Assembly (NCBI RefSeq): GCF_947488715.1
Contig: NZ_CANLAG010000010.1
Location: 62,001 to 126,000, forward strand
Reading direction: 5' to 3'
Length of the DNA: 64,000 nucleotides
Origin: an uncultured Tateyamaria sp.
GTDB lineage: Bacteria; Pseudomonadota; Alphaproteobacteria; Rhodobacterales; Rhodobacteraceae
In this document: positions 1 through 7,909 of the stretch, in pieces
How the letters are laid out: every line of letters begins with the position of its first letter
How positions within the stretch are numbered: the stretch's first letter is position 1
Notes under the pieces: generated by a model
What the model was told of the DNA's origin: nothing
Databases searched by the model: none
The model's input: only the letters and a program-made list of their open reading frames with translations
Program-made: the position numbers and the translations under genes

Positions 1-735
1 TCCGTCGGCGGCTTCTTCGAATGGGAAGACGGGTACGGCCCCGAGGCGGACGACGAGTTCGAGGACGAGGAGCTCTACATCGAGGCCGAGGGCGGCGTGT
101 TTCAGGAGCTTCCGCAAGGCGCCCGGATGAAAGAGTTCAAGACGCAATATCCATCCGGCGAATTTGGGCCGTTCCACAAGGCCATGCTGCGCGGAGCTGG
201 GGCCGGGATGGGCGTCGCATATGTCAGCTTCGCCAACGATCTCGAGGGCGTCAACTTCAGCTCGATCCGACAGGGCGTGCTCGACGAGCGCGATCACTGG
301 ATGGACCTTCAAGAGTGGTTGATCGAGATGCTGATCGATCGCGTCTACCGTGCCGCGCTTGCTCAGTCCCTGTTGCGTGGCCTGGTCGCACATGGCGGCA
401 TCCGCCTGCGGCCGGAAAATCTGGCCCGCCACGAGAATGTGCACTGGCAGGGCCGTCGCTGGGCATGGGTCGATCCGACCAAGGATGTGCAGGCGGAGAT
501 TGCGTCCAAGAACAACCTCCTGACTGCACCATCCGAGATCATCCGTCGCCGCGGTGGCGACCCGACCACCACGTGGCGGACGTTCGCTGCCGACATCAAA
601 TCCATGCAGGAGGAGGGTGTGCCGGATGAATTCATCATGGCCGCACTGCTCGGCACGCAACCGGAGGTAGCAACCGCAGCACCTGCGGCACCCACTGAAA
701 GCGAGGAAACATCCGATGACGATGATAAAAAATAG
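1..735 (+). CDS. Phage portal protein, lambda gpB-like (3' part only)
   Basis: The frame is open from the first base and stops at TAG 733-735, so only the last ~244 residues are visible. The portal is the dodecameric ring at the capsid vertex that passes DNA and carries the tail. Support is the segment AYVSFANDLEGVNFSSIR followed by ARHENVHWQGRRWAWVDP, both typical of the C-terminal part of lambda-type portals, and the gene order portal then protease-capsid. The extreme C-terminus is very acidic (SDDDDKK). The next gene begins inside it (20-nt overlap), which suggests translational coupling. The start codon and terminase lie to the left of the window. Confidence 0.88.
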   Translation, partial: SVGGFFEWEDGYGPEADDEFEDEELYIEAEGGVFQELPQGARMKEFKTQYPSGEFGPFHKAMLRGAGAGMGVAYVSFANDLEGVNFSSIRQGVLDERDHWMDLQEWLIEMLIDRVYRAALAQSLLRGLVAHGGIRLRPENLARHENVHWQGRRWAWVDPTKDVQAEIASKNNLLTAPSEIIRRRGGDPTTTWRTFAADIKSMQEEGVPDEFIMAALLGTQPEVATAAPAAPTESEETSDDDDKK

Positions 736-2722
736 CGCCCTGGTGGCGGCTCTGGTCGATGCGCCACTGACCCGTTCGATCACCGTCGAGCAGATCAATG
801 CCAATCGGGGCGGTGCCCCTCTGCGCCGCCAAGCGGCGGTGCGCAACATCGATGAAGAGGCGCGCACGGTCCAGGTGGCGTTCAGCTCCGAAGAGCCGGT
901 GCCGCGCTGGTTTGGCGACGAGGTCCTCGACCACTCGCCCGGCGCCATGCTCGAGACGCGGTTGCAAAACGGCGCGGCAGTCCTGTGGAACCACGACACA
1001 GACGTGCAGATCGGTGTCGTCGAAGCCGCCTCGATCGGTGGTGATCGGCGCGGGCGCGCGACGCTGCGGTTTGGCCGCTCCGCGCGAGCCGAGGAAATCT
1101 GGAATGACATCGTCGATGGTGTGATCCGTCACATCTCGGTCGGGTACTTCGTGCGCGCCATCAAGACAGAGGAGCGCGAGGGCGAGCGCGACAAGGTCAC
1201 GATCACCGAGTGGGAGCCTTACGAAATCTCGCTCGTGAGCGTTCCTGCGGACGCCACTGTCGGTGTTGGTCGCGGGGCTGGGGAACCGCCAGAGGAAGCG
1301 CCGCCCGTACCCGCCAATACTGGCGACGAAACAACAGCTACCGAAACAGAAGGAACGCGCAACATGGAACGCATTCTCCGGCACAATGGCGCTCTGGTGC
1401 GCGCCCGCGTGGACGAAAACGGCAATGTCCTCGAGGTGCTCGAGGTCATTGAAAGCGCCGAGGCGACACGCGCGCTGGTACAGGAGGGCACCCAAGCCGA
1501 GCAACAGCGCACGGCTGACCTGCTCGAGCTGGGCGAGCAATACTCGGCGCAGCAACTGGCTGCCGAGGCGATCCGCAGCAACACGTCCGTCGACGAGTTC
1601 ACGCGTTCCCTTCTCGACCATGTGTCCAACAATGATCGCGCCGACCGGGGCGGCAATCAGCCGCTCGACGACAACCCCGGCCAAATCGGCTTGACGGACG
1701 CTGAAGTTGGCCAGTTCAGCTTTTTGCGCTGTGCAAATGCGATGCTGAACCCGACCGACCGTTCTGCCCAGGAGGCCGCAGCATTTGAATTCGAAGCGTC
1801 GCGCGCCGCTGAGCAATCCATGGGGCGCACTGCTCAGGGCATGATGGTGCCAGTTGATGTGCTGACCCGTGCTTTGAACACATCCACAGACGGCCTCGCT
1901 CCCGGCAACACTGGCGGGTTCTTCGTCGATACTACCTTGATGACGCAGAGCTTCATCGAGCTGCTTCGCAACCGTTCTGTTTTCCTTCAGATGGCAACAC
2001 CGATGGGCGGCCTGATCGGCAACCTGGATATCCCCGGGCAAGCGAGCGGCGGCAACACGTTCTGGGTCGGCGAAGACGAGGATGTGGACGAAGGTGGTTA
2101 CGAGGGGCGTCTGGTTTCGATGTCGCCCAAAACCATTGGTGTCTTTGGCGAAGTCACGCGTCGCATGGCGATGCAAACCTCGCTCGATGTTGAAGCGCGG
2201 TTCCGTGCCAGCCTTGCACGGGATCTCGGCCTTGGCATCGATTACGCCGGGTTCTACGGGACAGGTGGTGCAAACATGCCGCTTGGGATCAATAACCAGG
2301 CGGGTATCAACGCAGTCGAATTCGGGGCGTTGCAACCCACATATCTCGAGCTCGTCGGCATGGAAACAGAGGTCTCTGCCGACAACGCGGACGTGGATTC
2401 CATGGCTTATGTCGGCAACAGCCGTTTCCGCGGCCACTGCAAATCGACACAAAAGTTTGCAGGCACCAACGGCATGCCGATTTGGGAAGCGGGCAACACC
2501 GTCAATGGCACCAACGCCGAGATCACCAACCAGATCGCTCTGGGCGATGTCTTCTACGGCAACTTTGCCGATGCAAACGTCGGCATGTGGGGTGCGCTCG
2601 ATATCCTGATCGACCCCTATACGAAAGGCCGCTCGGGGACCCGCCGTGTGATCTTGCACCAGGACGTCGATATTTCGGTCAACAACGTCGAGAGCTTCTG
2701 CGTCGGTCGCGACGCCGCATAA
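716..2722 (+). CDS. Fused prohead protease / HK97-type major capsid protein
   Basis: 668 residues combining two normally separate head proteins. Residues ~35-180 look like an HK97-family prohead protease (U35), with candidate catalytic His93 (WNHDTDVQIG) and Ser141 (RHISVGYFV). Residues ~185-300 are a proline/acidic linker and a helical, scaffold-like delta region. Residues ~330-668 are the HK97-fold capsid protein (for example FFVDTTLMTQSFIELLRNRS and TGGANMPLGINNQAG). The protease would cut the delta region away during maturation, so one gene supplies protease, scaffold and coat. The ATG at 716 overlaps the portal gene. The protease-to-scaffold linker (codons 189-194) carries one copy of the phage 15-nt repeat. 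The fusion type is known in other phages. Confidence 0.9.
   Translation: MTMIKNSALVAALVDAPLTRSITVEQINANRGGAPLRRQAAVRNIDEEARTVQVAFSSEEPVPRWFGDEVLDHSPGAMLETRLQNGAAVLWNHDTDVQIGVVEAASIGGDRRGRATLRFGRSARAEEIWNDIVDGVIRHISVGYFVRAIKTEEREGERDKVTITEWEPYEISLVSVPADATVGVGRGAGEPPEEAPPVPANTGDETTATETEGTRNMERILRHNGALVRARVDENGNVLEVLEVIESAEATRALVQEGTQAEQQRTADLLELGEQYSAQQLAAEAIRSNTSVDEFTRSLLDHVSNNDRADRGGNQPLDDNPGQIGLTDAEVGQFSFLRCANAMLNPTDRSAQEAAAFEFEASRAAEQSMGRTAQGMMVPVDVLTRALNTSTDGLAPGNTGGFFVDTTLMTQSFIELLRNRSVFLQMATPMGGLIGNLDIPGQASGGNTFWVGEDEDVDEGGYEGRLVSMSPKTIGVFGEVTRRMAMQTSLDVEARFRASLARDLGLGIDYAGFYGTGGANMPLGINNQAGINAVEFGALQPTYLELVGMETEVSADNADVDSMAYVGNSRFRGHCKSTQKFAGTNGMPIWEAGNTVNGTNAEITNQIALGDVFYGNFADANVGMWGALDILIDPYTKGRSGTRRVILHQDVDISVNNVESFCVGRDAA
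1280..1298 (+). repeat. Phage 15-nt repeat, copy 1 (inside the capsid fusion gene)
   Basis: GGGGAACCGCCAGAGGAAG. The first 15 bases from 1281 (GGGAACCGCCAGAGG) are identical to copies at 7911, 12378 and 18377; the whole 19-mer is shared with 12377-12395. This copy is translated as G-E-P-P-E-E in the linker between the protease and the scaffold/capsid portions. It is the only copy inside an evident gene. Function unknown. Confidence 0.85.
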
Positions 2723-2734
2723 AACATCGCATCG

Positions 2735-2754
2735 GAGGCGGCTCGGGTCGCCTC
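2735..2754 (+). terminator. Short hairpin after the capsid gene
   Basis: GAGGCG (2735-2740), an 8-nt loop and CGCCTC (2749-2754), followed by TTCAAA, lie between the capsid stop and the next start. The stem is only 6 bp and there is no real U-run, so it could trim or attenuate the capsid message instead of ending it. Confidence 0.3.
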
Positions 2755-2783
2755 TTCAAAGCCACTTTCTGGGAGCGCATCAC

Positions 2784-3071
2784 ATGGCGAAACAGATCAC
2801 CCTCAAAATCACTTCGGCTGTCTCGATCGGTGGTAAAATCATCGGGCCCAACAAGACGGTCACCCTCGACGAGCCACTGGCGAAGAACCTTTTGCACCGT
2901 GGCCGTGCCGTGGTTTTCACCATCGACGAGGACGAAAAGCCGATCGGCAAAATGACCGCTGCCGAATTGAAGGCCGTTGCACAGGGCCTGAATATTGAAG
3001 GCGCGGACGCTTTGAACAAGGCCGATCTTCTCGAGGCCATCCAAAAGGCCGAAGAGGCCAAGCAAGAGTAA
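2784..3071 (+). CDS. Small phage head-region protein with HeH/LEM-like C-terminus
   Basis: 95 residues, ATG at 2784. The N-terminal half (AKQITLKITSAVSIGGKII) looks like a small beta-rich domain. Residues ~65-95 (MTAAELKAVAQGLNIEG and LNKADLLEAIQKAEEA) resemble the helix-extended-helix (HeH/LEM/SAP-like) motif often found at the end of small phage head proteins. It sits between the capsid and the head-tail joining protein, the place where head decoration or FI-type accessory proteins are commonly encoded. No specific function can be assigned. Confidence 0.6.
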   Translation: MAKQITLKITSAVSIGGKIIGPNKTVTLDEPLAKNLLHRGRAVVFTIDEDEKPIGKMTAAELKAVAQGLNIEGADALNKADLLEAIQKAEEAKQE

Positions 3072-3075
3072 CGCC

Positions 3076-3411
3076 ATGCCCAAGCCCGGGTGGGAGGACC
3101 TCTCCGCCTTCTTCAGTCCAGACGAGTTTGCGACCACTGCGGTCATCACTCGTGGGGCAGAGGAGGTGGCAGAGGTCCTCGGCATTTTCGACGATCCGAA
3201 TGAGGTCGCGTCCCTCGGTGACTACAACATGGACCACCCGACGCCTCGATTCACATGCCCAGCTGCTGCGGTCGTGGACGTGCGGTACAAGGACACCGCT
3301 ACCATTGATGGCACCGCCTACGACGTGATGCAGGAGCCCGAGCTTGACGGCACCGGGCTCGCGACCCTGATCCTCGCCGAACCGAATGTGACCTACGATG
3401 CTGGCGTTTGA
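3076..3411 (+). CDS. Head-tail joining protein, lambda gpFII-like
   Basis: 111 residues starting 4 bases after the previous stop. Length, acidic character and order (capsid, this gene, gpZ-like) fit the lambda gpFII / Phage_attach family, which binds the connector so that a tail can dock. Recognisable are the N-terminal GWEDLSAFFSPDEFATTA and a C-terminal segment (LDGTGLATLILAEP) like the terminal strand of the family. It overlaps the next gene by 14 bases. The assignment rests on family resemblance and position. Confidence 0.6.
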   Translation: MPKPGWEDLSAFFSPDEFATTAVITRGAEEVAEVLGIFDDPNEVASLGDYNMDHPTPRFTCPAAAVVDVRYKDTATIDGTAYDVMQEPELDGTGLATLILAEPNVTYDAGV

Positions 3412-3937
3412 CATTGACGATGATCAGCTCGGCAAGATCGCGGATGAATACGCGGCCACCCCGAGGCAGGTCGACTTGAGCCGAGGGCGCGCGCTCAAAC
3501 GAACCGCCGGCACTATTCGCCGCATCTCCTCCAAGGGCCTGCAATCCGAGCTGGGGTTGCGCAACGCCACCGCACTGCGCCGTCGGATCAAAGAGTACCG
3601 GGTCGGCAAAGGCCGCAACGCCCTGAAGCTCTGGTACGGCGCAAACGATCTGCCGGTGTCTGCCTTCAAGGGCCGTGCCAGCAAAGCCGCGGGCGGGGTG
3701 AAGGTGGGCGAAACCATGATCCACGGCGCGTTCTTCGCGAAGATCGGTGGCAAGCGTCGCGTGATGGTCCGCTACGGGGCGAAACGGTGGCAGATCGGGG
3801 AGGCAAGTCTGCCGGTGGCCGACCGGATGATGATCTACCTCGAGGACGAGGTGTTCGTCGACCTCGACTCGATTTACCTGAAACACTTCCTCGCCGAGAT
3901 CCGCGCGAGGACAATTCTGGGAGTGGGTGATGGGTGA
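3398..3937 (+). CDS. Minor tail protein Z-like (gpZ family)
   Basis: 179 residues, basic (SRGRALKRTAGTIRRISSKGL; many Arg/Lys) with the segment MIHGAFFAKIGGKRRVMVR typical of prophage minor tail protein Z. gpZ-type proteins act at the head-tail interface or tail completion step. The start overlaps the gpFII-like gene and the stop overlaps the next gene by 8 bases, so this is one tightly packed late operon. Confidence 0.72.
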   Translation: MLAFDIDDDQLGKIADEYAATPRQVDLSRGRALKRTAGTIRRISSKGLQSELGLRNATALRRRIKEYRVGKGRNALKLWYGANDLPVSAFKGRASKAAGGVKVGETMIHGAFFAKIGGKRRVMVRYGAKRWQIGEASLPVADRMMIYLEDEVFVDLDSIYLKHFLAEIRARTILGVGDG

Positions 3938-4463
3938 TCCGATCGACTTGGGCGCTGCGCTCGAAACTGTCGTCGCAGCCATTGCAGCCGAGTTCGGCAC
4001 GTTCAAGGCGGTTGAGGCGGAGGACGAGAAGCGCAAAGGACTGCCGGTCCCTGCCATTCTGGTGCAAATCTCCGAGCTCGAGCCGGATCCTGATATGGAC
4101 CCGCACACCGGACAGTTCCCTTGCCTGGTCCACTTGGAAGCTCGGATTGTGATGGGGCACCGGACGCCAAGAGTGCGCCGCGAGGTGGTCAAGGCCGCGG
4201 GCGCGCTTGCCGCGTTCTTGCACAACAGCCGCCTTGGCGTGGCATGGGGTGCGGCCAAGGTCATTGCCGTGGATCCTGACGACTTCGCCCCGCTGGCCGA
4301 AACCTTTGATATCTGGCGCGTCGAATGGGTTCACTCCGCCGACATTGGTGAAAGCTACTTTGTCGACGAGGGTGTCACGCCACATCAGGTCCTGGCGTCC
4401 TGGTCGCCCGACATCGGCCCCGAAAACGAGCCGGAGTATGAGGAGATCGCGGGCGATGTCTGA
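3930..4463 (+). CDS. Probable tail terminator / tail completion protein
   Basis: 177 residues from ATG 3930 (a GTG at 3927 would add one residue). It falls between a gpZ-like gene and baseplate gene V, where tail terminator or completion proteins are encoded. The beginning (DLGAALETVVAAIAAEFG) and the central LPAILVQ-like strands resemble short phage minor tail/terminator proteins, but no signature motif is clear. It overlaps the V start by 8 bases. Name inferred from position. Confidence 0.45.
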   Translation: MGDPIDLGAALETVVAAIAAEFGTFKAVEAEDEKRKGLPVPAILVQISELEPDPDMDPHTGQFPCLVHLEARIVMGHRTPRVRREVVKAAGALAAFLHNSRLGVAWGAAKVIAVDPDDFAPLAETFDIWRVEWVHSADIGESYFVDEGVTPHQVLASWSPDIGPENEPEYEEIAGDV

Positions 4464-4977
4464 TTTTACCAGCTCGGAATCGCTGCGCGCAATCGCGCAG
4501 ATGGTGATGATTGCGGATGTCGTAGCTGTGGACGCTGCTAGCGCTCGGGCGCGGGTCAACTTCGGTGCAGACGCGACCAGTGCTTGGTTGCCATGGTTGA
4601 CGGAGCGGGCGAGCTCGATCGCGGTCTGGGCGCCGCCGTCTGAAGGCGAGCAGGTCTTATGCCTCTCTCCCTCCGGTCAGACGAGAGATGCGGTCATACT
4701 CGGGGCGATATTCAGCGGCCCGAATCCTGCCCCCTCGGCGTCCGCGGGAGAGCACCTTGTCATAGTTGGTGACAGCTCGATCTCGATCACAGGCGGCGAG
4801 ATTGTTCTGTCGAGCAATGGCACGACGCTGACTATCGACGGCGCGGGTGTGACCGTCTCTGGTCCGGCCATGGACGTGAAAACGGGTTCGTTGAACCACA
4901 ACGGCACCGATGTGGGTGACACCCATACTCATAAGGACGTCACCGCCGGTCCCGATAGGACCGGTGATCCGACGTAA
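4456..4977 (+). CDS. V: Baseplate assembly protein V, tail spike
   Basis: 173 residues, ATG at 4456. P2 gpV-type spike: an N-terminal OB-fold (residues ~15-90, ARVNFGADATSAWLPWLTE then GEQVLCLSPSGQTRDAVILG), a beta-helix stem (repeats such as SISITGGEIVLSSNGTTLTI), and a C-terminal tip with histidines (GDTHTHKDVTAGPDRTGDPT) that in this family binds iron at the membrane-piercing point. The trimer sits at the centre of the baseplate. In P2 the next gene is W; here the two are separated by about 3 kb of inserted cassette. Confidence 0.9.
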   Translation: MSDFTSSESLRAIAQMVMIADVVAVDAASARARVNFGADATSAWLPWLTERASSIAVWAPPSEGEQVLCLSPSGQTRDAVILGAIFSGPNPAPSASAGEHLVIVGDSSISITGGEIVLSSNGTTLTIDGAGVTVSGPAMDVKTGSLNHNGTDVGDTHTHKDVTAGPDRTGDPT

Positions 4978-5103
4978 AGTCGCTCCCAGCCCAAAGGAGA
5001 CATTAGTCTGGGTCGGTTTGAGGGCCTCAGCGCGGGACGGAGCCGCCGTTTCGAAAGACAATAGGAGTGTCGGCAAAGGGCGCTCCCGTGCTAGAGATAA
5101 GCA
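4978..5103 (+). other. Left junction of the inserted cassette
   Basis: 126 bases between the V stop and the DUF2726 start. No terminator with a U-run, no copy of the phage 15-nt repeat and no obvious target duplication with the right side (7793-7957) is visible. A weak GGAG...CTCC inverted pair lies near 5065-5087. Base composition drops from typical phage G+C to more A/T within this stretch, so the insertion point is probably here. Confidence 0.4.
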
Positions 5104-6051
5104 ATGTTGCGCAAATTCAGAAACTACAGTGAAGATCGGGTTCAAAAGCAAATCCGCGCGGTGATAGGGCGTCACGGTGCTGAACTGCATGAAAAGGTGC
5201 GTGTCGCAGACATTGTAGATATCGACATGCTAGATCGACGCGAGCTAGGCACGTACTCGTTGCAGTCCCATTTCGATTTTGTCCTGATCGACGAGAGCCA
5301 ACAAGCGGTCGTCGCCATCGAATTTGATGGGCCAGGACATAGCAAGTCCAATGACGAGAAGAAGAATTCGATTTGCAATCAGGCGGATCTACCGCTGTTG
5401 CGCATCTATGGGTTTCAAGAAGTGCGCGAAATCAACGCAATGACGTTAACGCGCTACTTGGTAGAGCTGGTGTTTCATGCGCGCATTTTCCAACAGATGA
5501 AAGTCGACGGGCACCTCGCCCCGAGCGAACCATTCATACTAAGCGGTTTCATCAAGGACGACGCCAAGAGCATTTTCGACAGCGAGTTCGATTTCGTCGG
5601 AAACGCAAACGGCAAACTGACACGCGCTTTGAAACAAAACGGTTTGGCCGACGACGACCTGCCGCACTTGAGTATTCACAGACTAATCGTGCGGTCGCCG
5701 GACGACGACCTTCGCGCCTTCGTTTCGATCAACTCGTCAAAGGGGCCGATCATCGGTACGGCAAACGTGCGCATCAGCCTGCCGTCACCCGGCTTCCTGG
5801 CCGAGATTGGAAGTATACCGATGGAGATCGCGCAATTCGCCGACGGGATGGCTTGCGATGATCTCTATGAGAACATCCGCCTCGTCGGCACTGGTGCGGG
5901 TCACGTAGTGAGATCAGCAGACGAACTGATTCCAGAGATCACAAACCTTGGTCGCCAAGGCTACTCATTCGCGTTCGGCGGTGGCGGTAGTCGTTCCGAC
6001 GTTGATCTGATAGCGGCATTCACGGCGGGCTCTGTTGGCAAACTTTTTTGA
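5104..6051 (+). CDS. DUF2726 family protein, PD-(D/E)XK nuclease-like N-terminus
   Basis: 315 residues. Residues ~20-110 match the DUF2726 pattern: a predicted core strand HFDFVLID with Asp58, then VVAIEFDGPGH with Glu73-x-Asp75 and His79, then a lysine pair (86-87) and ADLPLLRIYG. This is the layout of the PD-(D/E)XK nuclease superfamily, although the usual E-x-K is E-x-D here, so catalysis is not certain. Residues ~120-315 are an unrecognised domain ending in a Gly-rich stretch (FAFGGGGSRSDVD). The gene is not part of the P2 tail plan; with the RT gene that follows on the same strand it interrupts the V-W order and is poorer in G+C than its neighbours. No good Shine-Dalgarno precedes the ATG. 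Inference: effector or partner of the RT in a phage-borne defence cassette. Confidence 0.68.
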   Translation: MLRKFRNYSEDRVQKQIRAVIGRHGAELHEKVRVADIVDIDMLDRRELGTYSLQSHFDFVLIDESQQAVVAIEFDGPGHSKSNDEKKNSICNQADLPLLRIYGFQEVREINAMTLTRYLVELVFHARIFQQMKVDGHLAPSEPFILSGFIKDDAKSIFDSEFDFVGNANGKLTRALKQNGLADDDLPHLSIHRLIVRSPDDDLRAFVSINSSKGPIIGTANVRISLPSPGFLAEIGSIPMEIAQFADGMACDDLYENIRLVGTGAGHVVRSADELIPEITNLGRQGYSFAFGGGGSRSDVDLIAAFTAGSVGKLF

Positions 6052-6241
6052 TCTCACAATCCAATGCAGTCATTGGTGCGTCCGTCAGCATCGGTGAGCC
6101 TGGGTTCGGTGTTAGCTTTGGCCGCACAGCGCGCCAAGGTCGGTGCGCAGCCCGAAGCGGACCTACGCATAAGGGATTGAAGATTTACGCGTTGCTACTT
6201 ACTGGTGTACTGCATGTTCAATTGTGATGAGTAGGTAACCC
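6052..6241 (+). other. 190-base RT leader, possible structured RNA
   Basis: Intergenic stretch between the DUF2726 and RT genes. It contains a 7-bp RNA stem with one G-U pair (GCGCGCC with GGTGCGC, about 6128-6147) nested within a broken outer pairing (TGCGTCCG near 6076 with CGGAC...CGCA near 6158-6170). The 3' third is A/T-rich (up to about 6235) and could hold the RT promoter. Several defence RTs use a non-coding RNA encoded next to the gene; that this is one is inference only. Confidence 0.3.
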
Positions 6242-7792
6242 ATGCCCGGGCTCAGTAGTAGCGTATCACGCGAAATCGATTGGCACACCGCAAGTAGCAA
6301 CGTGCTTGTGGATGCGCGCAGTGACTTTATTTTGGCACCGCATTTTGACCTTATATTTCGTGAAAAATCGGATGATTTGATTGCTCAGGTCGCCGCGGAT
6401 TTAGCGTCGGGTCATTACGAACCGCAGCTTCCAATCTCTATAAGCGTCCCCAAACCTGGTCTTCTTACTAGACCGGGTTCAATTTTGTTGCCGAAAGATC
6501 GATTGATCTATCAAGCATTGATACAAGATATGCTAACACCCGTTGAGCAACAGTTCGACAGATCCAGATCGTTCAGTCATGTCCCATCTGATCAAGCTGA
6601 TCGATTGTTCGAGCCATCTTATAGCGGATGGTCCGCATTTCAGCGACGTGTCGAAGAAATATGCAACGAAAAGCCAGTTATTTTACAGTGCGATGTCGCG
6701 AACTACTTTGAAACGCTGCCGCAACATAACCTTATTAATGCTTTGGAAGGTGCTTCGTGTCGGACCGAGTGCGTTCGGCTACTTGAAAAACTTTTGCTAG
6801 CTTTTCGCGAGAAGAGCTCACAAGGCATTGTTCAAGGTATTTTCCCGTCTGATGTGCTTGGCAACTTCTACTTGACCGACGCCGATGCGCATTGTGCACT
6901 TTTTGAACACCCCTCGGCCCGCTACGTTGATGACATATACATCGGGTTCGACAATGAATTGGGTGCACGCTCGTTTCTTGTTGATTTTATTGAGAGTCTT
7001 CGCAGTGTTGGTTTGACACTCAACGCGACAAAGACGCGAATATGCCGCTCAAGTGAGTTGCTATTTGAGCAACGAGAAGTCGACACCATGTTTCAAGCCG
7101 CGCGCGGCGAAGTTGAAACGACGCGAGATTTGATCGAAGAGGGAGCATATGGCTTTCAGGGTGACTGGATAAACTCAGACGACTATGAAGAAGCTATCAA
7201 CGAAGGTTTGGACACCGAACTGCTGGCAGTCAGAGCCTTGATCGCGTACGATTATCCCGACGAAGAGTTGGCCGAAAAAATTGACCGGTTTTCGCTGCCC
7301 TACCTAAGGGCATCAGGAGACGATTTTGGGGTCGAAAGAGCATTCCAAGGTTTAGAGCAGCGGCCTCATTTAATTCGGCACTATTTTTCATATCTAAACC
7401 ATTTTGCTCGAACAAATCCGGACGTCCAAGAGAGGATTGAAGCTCTCATTGTTCGGAACGGCTTTTATCTCGACTATCAAAGAATGTACTACATGGCAGG
7501 TGTATTAACGTGTCAAAATGTTGCTTCTGAAACAGTTGCACAAGTCATGACATGGTATCGCAACCGTTCTGTTGGAAGGCATACAAGAGCACTCGCCGCG
7601 ATTTTTACTTGCAAATTTGGCAGCGCTCGGGAGCGCCGCGAGGTACGGGCAACGTATTCGAATGAAGACCCTTATGTCCGTGCTGCTATACTGTATGGAG
7701 CGCAATTCTTTACTAACGCTGAGAAGCGTACAATGAAGACAGCCTGGAACGGACACTCAGAGTTAAACTCTTTGATAGCTGCTGCGATCTAA
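6242..7792 (+). CDS. Reverse transcriptase, Abi/DRT (unknown group) type
   Basis: 516 residues, ATG 6242. Fingers/palm motifs are clear: SILLPKDRLIYQALIQDML (residues 80-98), motif A CDVANYF with Asp151, motif B QGIFPSD (198-204), motif C RYVDDIYIGF with the YVDD catalytic pair (228-231), then LRSVGLTLNATKTRI as motif D. Residues ~275-516 form a long, mainly helical C-terminal domain with no recognised thumb, maturase or endonuclease motif. A large alpha-helical C-terminus on a compact palm is characteristic of abortive-infection and defence RTs (AbiA/AbiK/Abi-P2 and DRT families), which protect against other phages. Codon usage is clearly more A/T-rich than in the tail genes, a sign of recent acquisition. 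The subgroup cannot be fixed by eye; a retron, group II intron or DGR RT is less likely (see rejected list). Confidence 0.88.
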   Translation: MPGLSSSVSREIDWHTASSNVLVDARSDFILAPHFDLIFREKSDDLIAQVAADLASGHYEPQLPISISVPKPGLLTRPGSILLPKDRLIYQALIQDMLTPVEQQFDRSRSFSHVPSDQADRLFEPSYSGWSAFQRRVEEICNEKPVILQCDVANYFETLPQHNLINALEGASCRTECVRLLEKLLLAFREKSSQGIVQGIFPSDVLGNFYLTDADAHCALFEHPSARYVDDIYIGFDNELGARSFLVDFIESLRSVGLTLNATKTRICRSSELLFEQREVDTMFQAARGEVETTRDLIEEGAYGFQGDWINSDDYEEAINEGLDTELLAVRALIAYDYPDEELAEKIDRFSLPYLRASGDDFGVERAFQGLEQRPHLIRHYFSYLNHFARTNPDVQERIEALIVRNGFYLDYQRMYYMAGVLTCQNVASETVAQVMTWYRNRSVGRHTRALAAIFTCKFGSARERREVRATYSNEDPYVRAAILYGAQFFTNAEKRTMKTAWNGHSELNSLIAAAI

Positions 7793-7909
7793 GGCGTCGA
7801 TGCTGTGCAAAGCAGACTTTGCAAAGTCCGCTTACTTCGCTCACTGAGCTTCCACGTCTTTGCCGCCGCTGGGTGCCAGGCCTTCGTGAGAGCAACAAGC
7901 TCTCCTTGA
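7793..7909 (+). other. Right flank of the RT gene with palindrome and hairpin
   Basis: Contains the perfect 14-bp palindrome GACTTTGCAAAGTC (7815-7828), with TGCAAAG also present just upstream at 7806-7812, and a hairpin GAGAGC-AACAA-GCTCTC (7888-7904). Neither is followed by a run of T, so these are not standard terminators. They may be a recombination scar, an RNA element of the RT system or a regulator site. A short reading frame ending at TGA 7907-7909 just before the repeat shows no recognisable protein. Confidence 0.45.

Noticed and set aside
635-2659. 674-codon open frame on the minus strand opposite the capsid fusion gene
   Set aside because: Antisense shadow of a G+C-rich gene; the protein has no family pattern and the + strand frame is clearly a capsid protein.
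6242-7792. RT as part of a diversity-generating retroelement
   Set aside because: Motif B is QGIFPSD, not the GxxxSQ form of DGR RTs; the protein is longer than usual, and no template/variable repeat pair differing at adenines was found. The short phage repeat differs little between copies and not in an A-specific way.
6242-7792. RT as a group II intron maturase or a retron RT
   Set aside because: No maturase X or HNH domain, YVDD instead of YADD, no intron ends visible, and the length with a ~240-residue helical C-terminus does not fit typical retron RTs.
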